Below are positions 47,145-59,044 of a stretch of DNA of 64,000 bases, piece after piece (position 1 is the first letter of the stretch; every line of letters starts with the position of its first letter). Position numbers and translations under genes: made by a program. The stretch covers positions 9,635-73,634 of the forward strand of contig JAVSML010001158.1 of assembly GCA_038503035.1 (NCBI GenBank), written 5' to 3'. This stretch comes from Crocodylus rhombifer (Eukaryota > Chordata > Crocodylia > Crocodylidae). Under the pieces are notes generated by a model. It saw nothing but the letters and a program-made list of their open reading frames with translations. It had not been told where the DNA came from and did no database searches.

Positions 47145-48224
47145 TGTTGTGCATCTCTTGGTCCCTGCCACTTTAAGGGTTGAGCCAAACTGCCAGCAGG
47201 TGCTTGATTGCAGCAGTCATTTTGAGGGCTTGACTGCCTATATAAACCACAGATTGCTGCTAGCAGGCTAGAGAGAAACATTGCCTGGCTCAGCTGCTGT
47301 ATGAGAACATCTTCAGGTAGAAGCAGGAGGCTCTTGGTCCTGGGCATGACCTAAAGCTGCACCCTGCTGGGAGTGGGTGTCCTGGTGGGGCTCCCAGTGG
47401 TGCAGGAGGCTCCAGGAAAATAACCGACCAGTTACCATCCCAGTGGAAGGCAGGGCAGGGCTCCTCAATAACCCCTAGCCTCCACATTACTGTGGATAGC
47501 AGCTGGGGCAAGGCACAGCTATGGCAACCTGAGCCTCCACTGTGGAGGGAAACCCCATAGCCCCAGTGAGCGGGTAAAAGATGCAGAGCCCCAGGAAGGG
47601 GGTAGAAGGTGTGGAGCCCCAGTGAGGTGGTGGGTGTGACGGCCCAGTGAGGGGGGAAACCAGAGGGCTGGGAACCCAGTGTGTGTGTGAGAGTTTGTGT
47701 AGAGTTGCCCCATGAGGGGGCAGGGCAAGCTTGGCCCTGGTCAGGTAATTTGCTGTCCACTACCCTGGTGAGGATCGTGGGAGAGGCCCAAAAGACAGTA
47801 CATCTGCTACCCAAGGTGTGCACTAGGTAAAGCCTAAGGCCAAAGGGGCCCACACCATGAGGGAGCAAGGTGGTATAAGCTGTCAATGTGTGAAAGAGAA
47901 CCTGTGAGAGGGGTGGAACATGAGAGGCCCTAGTGAGAGGAGGGCAGTATGAACATGTGTGTGTATGAGGCTTGACAATGAGGGCTGGCTGTAGGCCGGG
48001 TGTATTTGTGTCACCTGGATGCCATTTGTGAGGCTTGGACTGCAGTGTAGGGGAGATTCAGAGCCACAAAGAGCACCCCCTGGCATCAGGGCAAGAATAG
48101 GCAGCCTCCCACCTAATGAGAACCAATTATGAAACAACAAGGCGTGGCAGACAAGTGAGGCAGGTCGTTAGAAACAGGTGGGCAGGCCAATGATGGACCA
48201 GCCCCAAGGAGGCCCCCTGTTACA
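47145..48224 (+). mobile_element. Solo LTR of the same family, plus orientation
   Basis: It aligns with the reverse complement of 44010-45139: TGTTGTGCATCTC start, CCACTTTAAGGGTTGAG, TATA in GCCTATATAAACCACAG at about 47238-47254, GATTGCTGCTAGCAGGC, GGTCCTGGGCATGACC, and an end in CCCTGTTACA at 48224. The ends are TG...CA, but the flanking bases (CCAAA and AAGCT) do not match, so either an end was miscalled or flanks have changed. No internal retroviral genes remain. Confidence 0.75.
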
Positions 48225-48229
48225 AAGCT

Positions 48230-48980
48230 CACAGATGAAACCAAACCTTTCTGCATGCACTTGGTACTCCTTGTATTAAACTGGTATAACTTCCTCTAAG
48301 TATTACAGTTAAGCCACTTGCCTTGAGGTAGAAAGAATTTCTTAGATTCTAGCCCCTTGTTCTACTTTTTAAAAACTGTCACATCCAGTGGAGTTAACTA
48401 TTCTTGCAGCTGTTTCTATGAGCTCATTGCAAGTAGGGATGAAAGAACTGTTGGTGCACAGGGAGCTGAGCGATCAGGCAGCTAACAGTGAGGAGAGCAG
48501 CAGAGTACATATGGCTACGCAAGAGCTTCTAGGAACACAGCAACCTACTGTACAAGCACACACCCAAGTACTTTTAGTTTGTCCAGTCAGTATTTGATAT
48601 ATATTTGACTAATCAAATCAGCGTGAAGCCCCTGCAATAAACATGCGTTCCCTACAAGGACCTTCTTGTGACACCCTCCAAATACTGCTTTACTTTGTTT
48701 GAAGCAGTTCTGGGCTAACTTCTGGGCTCATTTTCACTGAGACCTGCTTTTACCTACAGTGACAGGATTCCAGTGACCATAGCTTTGACTTTTCATAATT
48801 TTAGTGCTAGAATTGGAGTGCTCTTACTTTCTGTTACATGTAAATTAGAAATGTAATCATGTGCTCAGTGTGCCAGGATTCACTGTGCAATGCACAACAA
48901 AAGTAAGGGGAAAAGACGTTATTTCATGATAGTCTGTGAAATCTTTGCTCTAGCAGCTCAGTATCAGGGTGCCAGTTTCA
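48230..48980. other. No recognisable feature
   Basis: Unique-looking sequence without coding or repeat signals I can name. Confidence 0.4.
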
Positions 48981-48984
48981 CGTG

Positions 48985-49215
48985 ATTATTGCCAAGGCAA
49001 GAGTGTCCAACCCATTGGACCACATGGGCCAAAACTGGATCCTGGGTGCTGGCCACACTAACATTGCAGCTCTAGCAGCCGAGACAATGGAGTTGAGCAA
49101 TGGCAGCATTCATTCCTTAGCTTCTGGCAGCTGTGGCAGATCTTGCCTGTAGGCCAAACATTGTGTAGGGCTCTGGGTTCAACAAATCACACTGGACTGA
49201 GAATAGTTGTGTCAC
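48985..49215. mobile_element. Probable hAT-like MITE fragment
   Basis: GAGTGTCCAACCCATTGGACC with GGCCAAAACTGGATCC and CTGGCAGCTGTGGC wording is typical of short hAT-derived repeats that begin with a GTGTCCAAC-like end. Boundaries are uncertain. Confidence 0.35.
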
Positions 49216-49842
49216 TTCTGGCCAGTCAGTGACACAAGGAGTACCTTGGAGCTTAAAATAGAAGTTTGTCAATTGACATTAAACCAAAGTTGGTTCAGTT
49301 CCAACTAATACCAAGTAGAGGTAATTATGCTGCATTACAGTCCAATAACTTCTGTATAGAATCCCTTCTTCCATTAGAGGATAATTTTCATGAAACATGT
49401 GGCCACTGAGAAGGCTTTCCAGTAACTAGTTCAGGCACATTAAGCTTCCACAGTATAATACATGTGTTAGCTTGCTGGTTCAGCTGTGCCAATCACAGCT
49501 GCATTAATCAAGCAATAGTATATTCATTTTTGGGGGGAAGTGTTGGTACTTTCTCAGGGCCCTGAGAGGAGTTCTGCAAGGAGTTATAAATCTTTTCATG
49601 CAGGTTACAGGAGAGGGTCCCAACCAGAAGCACCTATTGATGTTCTTAGCCAGCATCGAGACATAGGCCAAGAACCAGTGCTGGACAAATGTTAAGTGAA
49701 AGAAAACCACTAGCAGCTGGCAATAGCAACTGCTTGGTTACCAGCTGTATGAGAGCACAAACCAGTTTCTATCAGGGTTTCTTACCTACATGGTGTCCAG
49801 CAGAGGCAGTACCCACCCACCCAACCCTCAAGGGAAATGTGG

Positions 49843-50130
49843 TTAACAACTGACAACCACATCCTCCCCTGAACTGAAAACATCTATCACAGGGTCAGAA
49901 TGAGCTGACAGTCTCTGCACAGCAGTCTGCACGCAGGGGTGCTGATGAGAAGCCACTTCCTGTAGTGCTGGACTAGCTGGAGACTGGCTCATGTCAGCCA
50001 GTGTGGCTGAGGGTGGCCCAGGGCTCTTCAGGGAGCCGACGGCCTCAGCCTGAGCCACAGCTGCTGGGTCCTGCTCTAGCACTTTCACCACAGCTTCTTC
50101 TCTGAGCCAGCGTCCAGAAGAACAGGGCAT
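49843..50130 (-). other. Unidentified 95-codon coding-like frame
   Basis: The minus frame opens MPCSSGRWLREEAVVKVLEQ and has a protein-like mix of residues (Ala/Val/Glu-rich, then Pro/Ser-rich) ending in SC and a stop. No domain was recognised and no clean splice sites were found. It could be a transposon ORF relic or chance. 50140-50900 upstream shows no further exon. Confidence 0.2.
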
Positions 50131-50917
50131 CTCCCCCTGCTCTCAAGTGCTCCACAGAAGAGGGCAGGTTGCAAACAGCCTTAAACCATAGCTTCCTAGG
50201 TCCACTATAACAGGGCCCGTGGACTGCATGTTTGGGTGGGAAGGGGCTATATCACCTGCCTGGGCTGGGAGCAGCAGCAGCAATGGAACTTTTCCTTTTC
50301 TTTGTGACTGAGTCCAAAGCTGCTTCTCAGCCCCCTTTTCAGCCTGCACAACTGAAAAGTGAGATTCCCTGGGATGGGAGAGGTAAATGCAGTGAATAAT
50401 GTACTCAATGGAGCTAATCCAAATTTTGAAGATACCCAAGAATGCATCACACAGCATCTCCACCAGCAAAAGCCAAAGAAATATGTTGCACTGGAAATGA
50501 GAACGGGAAAAATCTCATGCACCAAAAAGAGAGGGAGAAATCATGCAAACGAAGGAAGTGGAGCTAACAAAAAAAAATCTCACCTAGAACATGGGGCTCA
50601 CCTTGTGGTTAGGAAGTATCATCATGAAAAATTAAAACTAAGGTAATTAGAAGACATTTAGAGCATGGTTTTTCTAGGTGAAGCAAGAAGGCATTCCCTT
50701 TGTGCAAGTCCTGGAAAAATTCCCCAGAATTAGTGCCTGTGTTTAGGATGAGTCCTGGGAATCCCTGGAACCAAGATCCAGGCTAGCATCCAAACCCAAT
50801 TACTTTTCAAGACAGCAGTCATTTCACTGAGCCACCCACACTTTGCCTTGTTGTTTTCCTCTTAACTACACATAGCTCTCTCTCAGCTGCCCAGCAGCCA
50901 ACTTCAAAAGGAGGAGT

Positions 50918-50990
50918 GACAAGTGGTGTAGTGGTTAGAGCTTCATGCTGGGAAGTCAAAGAGAAGCAGATTTAAATGTCCTTGGGGTTA
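50918..50990 (+). mobile_element. tRNA-derived SINE-like fragment
   Basis: GGTGTAGTGGTTAGAGC resembles a tRNA A box region, followed 30 nt later by an eroded B box-like GCAGATTTAAATGTCC. This layout is typical of tRNA-derived SINEs. A weaker reverse relic of similar type lies at about 50790-50840. Confidence 0.5.
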
Positions 50991-51652
50991 GAGTAGGGAG
51001 ATCTGGGAATCAGGTTTTCTGTGCAAATACTTTAACTATGCATGGCTAAAACATGGAAGGGTCATGGGTTTTTGGCTGGCTACATCTTCATTATGCAAAC
51101 GCACGTATGCATTCAGAATGGGCGTGAGTATGTGTACCTGCACTCTAGTCCCCACAATACATATATCTAGCAAAAGCAGTGATTTCATATATATATATGG
51201 GCAGCGATTTCTCTTTGCATTTGGAACCTCCTGGGATGTGCCCATGGATGCTTCTTTCTTCCTTGTACTCATGCAATGGTCACAATTAAACAGTCCTCTC
51301 CTCACACACACGGAGCCACTGGTTGGCATAGTTATCCATGTAGGCTTCTCCAAAGTTTCCAACAAGGCAAGTCAGTTCAAGCCTGTCATTCATTGGATTT
51401 GATAAGCTTATTTTTACACAGACTTTAAAAATAAGCAGATCTTTAACATGTTGCTGCAGTCCCAATACACAAGTTTGAAAGGAATTCTAAAGCCAGAAGC
51501 TTTCAACTTATTTTTCCTCTCTACCCCAAAATGACCCAGTAGGCTAAGGAGGCCAATTTCTGGCCTGCAGTTCTGGTGGTGTGAGGTGAGGGGTTAGGAA
51601 GGGCTCAGCATGAACAGGCTTTGCAGTAAGTAGTGGCTATAAAAAGCTCCAT

Positions 51653-51892
51653 GGGCACATCTACATGAGACGCTACTGTGCTATAGATACTGTGCATTTA
51701 CTTAGTACTAAATAAATGCTCAGTAAGTGGAGTTACTGTTCAGTAATGCCAGCAAATATCTTTTAATTGACCCTACTGTCCAGTACCCTCTGTGCAGCAG
51801 TGTATTAGCACTGTTCATTCTATGACATGCTACTGTGCAGTATTATTGGGCTACTGCACAGTCAGCATCCTGTGTAGATAGACCCCATAAGC
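51653..51892. mobile_element. MITE with inverted ends
   Basis: Left GGGCACATCTACATGAGACG and the reverse complement of the right end, GGGTCTATCTACACAGGATG, are related. Interior GCTACTGTGC and GCTACTGCACAGTCAG motifs mirror each other. 51000-51650 shows nothing else. Confidence 0.65.
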
Positions 51893-52129
51893 AGGAAACC
51901 TAGATGCCCTCTTCACCCCCAGGCAGATAGCAGTCCAGGCCTGCAGAGACTGCTCCCTCATTGGTTTCCCATGATTTTATATTGCTTTTTATCAAGTGTA
52001 TGTTGTCCCTAGGTTATTACTACAGTATAATTTTGTAACAGTTTTGTATGGTGAGTGGAGACAGTGCCACAGTAGAGAGATAGGTTCTGAAGGAACTGGA
52101 GAGTAAGCAGGAGTTTGAGTGAGGACAGG

Positions 52130-53110
52130 GTGGTCTGTAGTGGCACAGTATGGACCAGTGTCAAACTCATTTGGCACGTAGGACAGATGACAGTCACTGG
52201 GCCAGTCTGTGGGCTGGATCTAAACTGCTCCCATGTGCCACTGGGAACAGCACCCATGGCACTGTGTCCAGCCTGCATGCCACATCACTGATGTCTTGGA
52301 CTGCATGAAGCTCATGGGCTGGACCCAGCAGTACATGTAGGGTTAGGCATGTGCAACTGGTGCCTCCCTAGTCTCGGGGGGCACCTGCAGCAGCCTTCGG
52401 CGGTGGTGGGGGCAGCAGAGGCAGAGCTGGCAAGCTCCCACAGACACTGGCAGTAGGGATGGAGTTGGTGACTTCCCACAGACGGCACTGGCAACATTGG
52501 CAGTGGGGATGGCCTCGTCGGGGGGGAGGCATGCACCCCCCTACCAGTCGCCTACAGGGCCATGGGTCAGTCCAGGGCACAGGCTGCTTGAGATATATTA
52601 ACTCCAGGTCTGGTCCAAATTGGGTCACAGGCCACCTGTGTGCACCAGAGCCAACGTACAATGCCAATCCAGCAGGGCACTGCTGGGTGTGCCACAACCC
52701 AGATTCCAAGTGCTGTATGCAGCTCTGGGTCCAGCCCATGTGCCACCTGCAAAGCAAACCCTGGGACTGGCATGAGCAGCATACCAACTGAACTGTCTGG
52801 GCACACTTCACACAGCACATGGCACCCACCGGCACAGAACATGTGCAGTTTGTGGTGCCCCATTGGACCAGCCATGCACACTGATTTTGGCATGGCCCAA
52901 ACTGAACCTGCCCCAAAGCCACCGTCCAGAGATGGGACAGCATGGGAGCTGAATTTCAGTACATGCCCCACACCCACCATCTGCACTACATGTAGTGTGT
53001 GCAGCTGGGGTTAGTGCATGCCCCATGTGGTGCATGGGGTTTCTGCAAAGATCCATGGGCTGGATCCTATGGGGTGGATCTGGCTGTGGGCTGAATGACC
53101 CACCTGATAC
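52130..53110. repeat. Interspersed repeat (~1 kb), GC-rich, MITE-like ends
   Basis: It starts GTGTCAAACTCATTTGGCA, a common end of short DNA transposons in reptile genomes, and contains repeated GGGCTGGATC and CATGTGGTGCATGGGG words. Multi-frame openness reflects composition. The right boundary, GGGCTGAATGACCC, is approximate. Confidence 0.45.
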
Positions 53111-53699
53111 AGACTGTTTTGTTTGGAGCTGAGCATTCTTCTGTGCTGTTTGCTTCCCCATCCTGTGCGTCCCCTATGCCTGTACCTACTCCCCTGCTGA
53201 CCGTCTTCCCTGCCCTTCTCCCCCAGTGTCGGCCTCTTAGTCAGAAGGCTAAGTCACCAGACTAATCAGCAGGAAGAAGATCCATCACCAGTCGTATTAC
53301 CTGCTTTTCAGGGATTCAAGCAGAATGAATAGGCTCACATTTGGGGTGCCTACATCTGCATAGATGCCTAATAGGTGGGCAAAAAATTGCTTTAAGGCTC
53401 AGGTGTTCAGTGCGATTAAACACCAAACTCCCATTGATTTCAGATTTAGGGACTTGCCCAAGTTCATGAGTTCATGCTGGAAGTCTGTAGCAGACTAGGG
53501 TGTTGAATCTGGGACTCCTAAATCCTATGGTAGTGTTCAAACAGCATATCCTTAGCCATTTTTTCCAGTTCCTTGCTCCATCTCTTCTCTTGTTATAATT
53601 CTCCTTTCCCTTAGCCCTGGCTCAGAGGGCAACCTAACTGTTAGCCCAGACAAGGAATAAATTGGGAAGTGAGGCTGACAGAGGTTATTCCACAAGCAC

Positions 53700-53885
53700 A
53701 GGACCATAGGAAAGTAGGGCTAGAAGGAACCTCATGAGGTCATCCAGTCCAGGCCCCTGTTCAAGGCAGAATCATCCCTGGCTAGCCCATCTCAGTCTGC
53801 TCTTGAAAGTGTCCAGGGATGGATTTCTCTAGGTAGTTCATTCCAATGCTTGGCCGCCATCTTAGTCAGAATGTTTCTCCATAGG
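53700..53885 (-). mobile_element. CR1 3' fragment, antisense
   Basis: CATAGGAAAGTAGGGCTAG, GAACCTCATGAGGTC, CCAGTCCAGGCCCCTG and CTCTTGAAAGTGTCCAGGG read as an older CR1 3' end in reverse. 53110-53700 and 53890-54810 show no gene; 53430-53580 contains an eroded MIR-like relic. Confidence 0.7.
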
Positions 53886-54813
53886 TTTCCTCCACTGTAG
53901 ATGTCATTTAATGGGAGGTCATTCAAAGTACAGGCAAGGTAAATACCCTAAGTGTTATAGTCTTGGTAAAATGCTCTGCACCATCCCCAGCTGCCTGGTC
54001 AGATGGCTGAAAATCTCTCACATCTTCCTCTTCAGTGGAGTTAGAATTTCTTTGACCAAATTCTGCCTGCCCACTGTGTACTGAGTCTCACCACACAAAG
54101 AGCATGGAGGCAGGGAACCAAGGGAGTTACAGGCTTGTGAGGACCTTGTGATTTAGCTGGGCACAGACTGAATATTATGGGAACACAGGGGCAGAGAGTC
54201 AGGTTCAATGGTACTTTCTTATACCACCCTGACTCCCGAGGCACTTGGGTTGATTTGGGTTTGCCAACAAAATGGAACCTCTCAAATTGGCTATGTAATA
54301 TTCACCGCAGTCCTTGTTTTTTACCTGGAGGATGGACACAGGAGCTAAGGCAGGATACTAGGTGGCGAGTCTGGGATAAAGACTCCCACCCCACGCATGC
54401 TCTTGGTTCATTCTCCTGTTTTGCCAGGGTTTCCCACCATTTTACATGTTCCTGCTCTTCCTTTTCAAAGTTTGAGCAGGCCAAGTTATAATTTGGCTGA
54501 GAGTCAGCAAGGCACCCCAGCAGCTCTCTGTGAGGTCACCATGGACAAGTGGTGTTTCAGCAACTCCAAGGAGCTCAATGAAAGAGCTTAATGAACAGAG
54601 CCTAAATGTGAGCTGGAAAGTCCACTAGATGGCACTGTAAAGATTTCAATGTTAGGCAGTCTTGGCAAAGAACCTCTTGCGACTGTTGTAGCTGATAATT
54701 TAGGGGTTTTAAGTTGGGATCTGGTGGAATCTGTCAGCACTGCATTTTGAGCACACTCATCCTTTTTCCAGCTTAAAGGAAAACTCTCCTAGCTCACAAC
54801 ATTTAGGAGACTT

Positions 54814-54925
54814 TAACTGGTGCACTATTGGTGGTAGCCACGTTGGTCTAAGGACATAGGCAGGCAAGGTTCTTTAGGTAGATGTGATATTTTTTATTAG
54901 ACCAACTAAATAACTGGTGCACTAT
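54814..54925. mobile_element. Tiny retroposed element with perfect 15-bp target duplication
   Basis: TAACTGGTGCACTAT occurs exactly at 54814-54828 and 54911-54925. Between them is an 82-bp insert starting TGGTGGTAGCCACGTTGG and containing GTTGGTCTAAGGACATAGG and TTTTTTATTAGACCAAC. That wording recurs widely in reptile genomes and resembles the tail of a retroelement (possibly Penelope-like). The intact duplication shows it inserted recently as an extremely truncated copy. Confidence 0.85.
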
Positions 54926-55420
54926 CACCCACCCTCTTCATTTGATTTATTTTACTGAGTAGCTCAGAATGGAGGACAGAAGTATGTAGCTACATTTTTA
55001 GAATCCTTGTATATTTTAAGTACTGCAGACACCAAGGATTTCCACAGAAATATGTGTAATAGTAATTACTTCTCAATGGGATTCCTCTGTAAAGAAATAA
55101 AGCAGTTTCCCAGCATTATAGAAGAGTTCCAGTGTCACCGTTCTATACAGTAGGAAAGTTGCTTTCTAAATAGGGGATGCTTATTTCTCTTAATTGTAAA
55201 TGTGTGGACTAACTAAAGACAACTATTGATGAGGAAGGACACTCTTGCAATGAAACCAATAAATGAGGATTTGGGGTTGGGTTCCTGAGCTCTCCCTAGT
55301 TGCCTGTGAAACCTTAGACAAATCATTTTTTCTTCCAATTTCTTAGTTCCCAAGTTAACTCTGCTTGGGACTGGGAGACACTGAGATACTGGAGCAGTGA
55401 AGGAGCAGGGAATAAAAATA
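54926..55420. other. No recognisable feature
   Basis: Unique-looking sequence up to the next CR1. Confidence 0.45.
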
Positions 55421-55424
55421 ATGG

Positions 55425-56620
55425 CAGAGAAGAGATTGATGTCATATATCTTGACTGCAAAAAAGCCTTTGATCTGGTATCCCATGATCACCTCTTGGCC
55501 AAACTGCCCAGTTGTGGCCTTGGCTCCACCACGATCTGCTGGCTGGGAAACTGGCTCCGTGGTCAGACCCAGAGGGTTGTAATCGATGGCAGTCACTCAT
55601 CGTGGTGCCCTGTGACCAGTGGGGTCCCTCAAGGCTCTGTCCTGGGACCCATACTGTTCAACATCTTCATTAACGATGTAGACATTGGAGTCAGGAGTGG
55701 ACTGGCCAAGTTCGCCGATGACACCAAACTTTGGGGCAAAGCATCCACGCCAGAAGACAGGCGGGTGATCCAGGCTGACCTGGACAAGCTCAGCAAATGG
55801 GCGGACGAGAACCTGATGGTGTTTAACACCGAAAAATGCAAGGTTCTGCACCTTGGGAGGAAAAACCTGCAGCATCCTTATAGGCTTGGCAGTGCTACGT
55901 TGGATAGCAGTACAGAAGAAAGAGACTTGGGGGTCATCAATGACCACAAGATGAACATGAGCCTGCAATGCGATGCTGCAGCTAGTAAAGTGACCAAAAC
56001 GCTGGCTTGCATCGATAGATGGTTCTCAAGCAAATCCCGGGACGTCATTCTCCCTTTGTACTCAGCCTTGGTGAGGCCGCAGCTGGAGTACTGCATCCAG
56101 TTTTGGGCTCCACAATTCAAAAAGGATGTGGAGAAGCTTGAGAGAGTCCAGAGGAGAGCCACACACATGATCAGAGGTCAGGAAAACAGATCTTATGATG
56201 ACAGGCTGAGAGCCATGGGACTCTTTAGCCTGGAAAAGCGCAGGCTCAGGGGTGATCTGATGGCCACCTATAAGTTTATCAGGGGTGACCACCAGGATCT
56301 GGGGGAACGTTTGTTCACCAGAGCACCCCAAGGGATGACGAGGTCTAACAGTTATAAACTACAGCAAGACCATTTCAGGCTGGACATGAGGAAGAATTTC
56401 TTTACTGTCCGAGCCCCCAAGGTCTGGAACAGTCTGCCAGCGGAGGTGGTTCAAGCACCTACATCGAACACCTTCAAGAGTAAATTGGATGCTTATCTTG
56501 CTGGGATCCTATGACCCCAGCTGACTTCCTGCCCTTTGGGCAGGGGGCTGGACTCGATGATCTCCTGAGGTCCCTTCCAGCCCTAATGTCTATGAAATCT
56601 ATGAAATCTATGAAATTTCA
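55425..56620 (+). mobile_element. 5'-truncated CR1 LINE (RT C-terminal half)
   Basis: The plus frame is open from about 55432 to 56514: DVIYLDCKKAFDLVSHDHLL, SGVPQGSVLGPILFN, the catalytic FADDTKLW, LGRKNLQHPYRL, and SKLDAYLAGIL at the end. Compared with the copy at 26353-27961, the first catalytic region reads LDCKKAFD instead of LDLKKAFD. The 3' UTR continues to the tail GAAATCTATGAAATCTATG near 56618. The fingers and endonuclease are missing by 5' truncation. Confidence 0.93.
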
Positions 56621-56725
56621 CCACAGGCATAAATATACAGAAACAATACAAAAACTGAGCTGGAAAAATGAAGTAGCAGCTTGTGGCAGAAAGCCACTTT
56701 GGTTTCTCCCCCAAATATCTGCCCT

Positions 56726-57675
56726 GTGACAATGTGATTAAGATGGGCCCAGCACAGAGGATTCACACCTCAGCCTCTCTCTTTAGGTAACTTAAGCTGG
56801 CTGCATTCCTGAGGGAGGGGGGAAACCTGCTCCCTCTGCCTACGTGACTGGTATCGGCTACCTGGGTGAGGGGTTTCTACCTGGTGGGCTGGAGTCTGCC
56901 CAGCAACTAGTGATGTATTTCAAATTGGTTGGCCGACAGCCAACTGGAGCTGGCCTCCACTGGACCAGGTGAATGAGGTCACAGGGGCTACATAAGTTAG
57001 GACTGCCCAGGAGGAGGGGGCAGCAGCCATGCAAGGGACTCAGGGGAGCATTACCATCTGAAACTGGCTCTCTCCTTCATAACTCATGAGCAAGGAACTG
57101 CCTGCCTCCAGGGGGGAAACTTTACCAGCCTTTGGAAGATGCTTGTGAGTAAGCTACTCGAGATCTGATTAGATATCTAGCTGGCAGTAACTCAGATGTG
57201 TGATCAAAAGGCTACCTCAGCCAGACTGTTTGCTCTTTAGGATTTCTAGGATATTGCTCAATCTTGTACCCTATTTTCACCCTACCCCTGTAATCAATAA
57301 AATCCTCCTTTGTGACCGGTGTGGGAGACTTATTGAGGGGTGGGTCTAAATTATGCCTAAGAGACCGCTTAGGTCTGCAGACTAAGGGAGACTTTCCTTT
57401 TTGCACCCAACTTAGGGAAGAGCCCCAAGTGCCTGTACTGGGTCTAGTACCCGTAGGACTTTAGGCTGTGTTTCCCCGAGGACATAGGGCCAAGAGTGAG
57501 TCTCTTCTGGGGGTGGTGACGGCTATGTTACCCTCAAGCTAGCGAGTGTGCTCCAGGAAGGGGGTCGGCCGGATGTAAGGTGCCCCTAGGGAGGCATTTG
57601 GAGCCTGGAAGGTGGGCGGGCGCAGGGACGTGGGTGGCTCAACGCAGGAGCACCCCCTACTGGCCAGCCACACAG
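56726..57675 (+). mobile_element. Probable solo LTR, plus orientation
   Basis: It starts TGTGACAATGTGATTAAG. A TATA-like CTACATAAGTTAGG is at about 56988-57002 and a polyadenylation signal in ATCAATAAAATCC at about 57292-57304, with about 370 bp of U5-like sequence to a CAGCCACACA end near 57675. TATA to AATAAA spacing of about 300 bp fits U3-R-U5 order. No target duplication was found, so ends are approximate. No internal coding region follows. Confidence 0.55.
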
Positions 57676-57679
57676 CTAA

Positions 57680-58520
57680 TGTGTGCATCTTTCACTAAGC
57701 CACGCCCACACTACACACCTTTCCTGGCCTAGCCATATCAATTAGGGCTGTGATTTTTAAGAGTATGGCTATACCAGCAAAAAAACAAAACAAAACAAAA
57801 GAAAAAAACCCAGAAGGGGCATAGCTATACGATATAGAAATAGTCTGGCTGGTCAAGTGATTTTGTTCTGGAACCCAGAATAAACTAAACATGAAAAAGG
57901 ACTTTTTCTTGCTAGCATGCCTTAGGGTTCCTCTCATATGATGTAATCTAATCTGAATGGTGGTGCCAGCAAAACTGTCTGTTCTAATCCACATGTGGTC
58001 TAACCTCCCACTTTACTGAGAATCTGAGTTAGGAAAAGTGGCAGAGACCTGTGTTGCTGGATGTAATTGTTGGTACTGGATTTATGACCCAGATACCTTA
58101 TTTTGGGCAGACCCAACCCCTTACACTGGCCACAACCTCTAAATACCATTTTCTAGCCATAAGTAATGGTTCCTTGTCATGGTATGTAGGCATAGTATGT
58201 CATGGCACTGAAGTATCCAGCTATATATAGGTACAGTGAAAGTTATCAGATGTAATAGTAGCCTGAGCGTATGACATTAGGAATAGATAGGTTAGACCAA
58301 TGATTCTCAATCAGTTGCCATGGTATCCTGGGGTGTCTTAAGATCCTTTCAGGGATGCCATGTCTGCTAGCACTATTAGGTTTGCAACACGAGTCACAAC
58401 TAAACTCAGAGATTTCAAACAGAAATCCATACAGTTAACAGAATTCTGGCCTCTTGTGATCTTTCTGAGATATTTGCAACAGAAAAAAAAATGGTCTGCT
58501 ACTTTCACGTAGGCAAAAAA
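57680..58520. other. No gene seen
   Basis: Contains an (AAAAC)n-like stretch at 57780-57810 and a MITE-like piece at 58295-58365 (AATGATTCTCAATCAG). Otherwise unique-looking. Confidence 0.4.
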
Positions 58521-58529
58521 TGAAGTGAA

Positions 58530-59040
58530 AACTAAGCTGATTTTTTTGTGGGGGAGGGAAGGTGCCTTGACTTCCTGCCCACCAATTCCCTGAGACTTCC
58601 AGACTTCCCTGAGTCCCTGGAAGTCTTCTTTTCTGAAGTTCAGTGCCTTTATCACATTGCTTTCCTTCCTTCCTCCCCTTAGGATTTGGACTCCATCATT
58701 TTGTGGTCATTGTCACCCAGGGTACCTTCACCTTCGAGTTCTGAATTAATTACTCCAATTCTGAATTAATTCCTTTGTGGACAGCAAATCAAGAAGAGCT
58801 TTTTTGCCGGTTGGCTTCTTTACCATCTATATCAAAGAGTTATCCCCAACACCCTCCAAGAGTTTGCTGGACCACTGGTGTGTTTCCCTCCCAGCACATG
58901 TCCTGATAATTCAAGTCCCCCATGAGAATCATGTCCTATGATTTGGAAGCTTCTATCAGTTTTTTGAAGAAGTCCTCATCCATCTCTTCCTCCTAGTTTG
59001 GTACCTTACAGAAGGAGTCCACCATGATGCCCCCTACCCC
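58530..59040 (-). pseudogene. CR1 LINE endonuclease fragment, antisense
   Basis: The minus strand shows DEDFFKKLIEASKS, DMILMGDLNYQDMCWEGNT (endonuclease MGDFN-like core), then ALLDLLSTKELI, GTLGDNDHKMMES (the catalytic xDH motif near the C-terminus) and KALNFRKEDFQGLREVW. Stops and frameshifts interrupt it repeatedly. The wording differs from the other CR1 copies, so it is a different and older subfamily. Confidence 0.8.
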
Positions 59041-59044
59041 CTAC

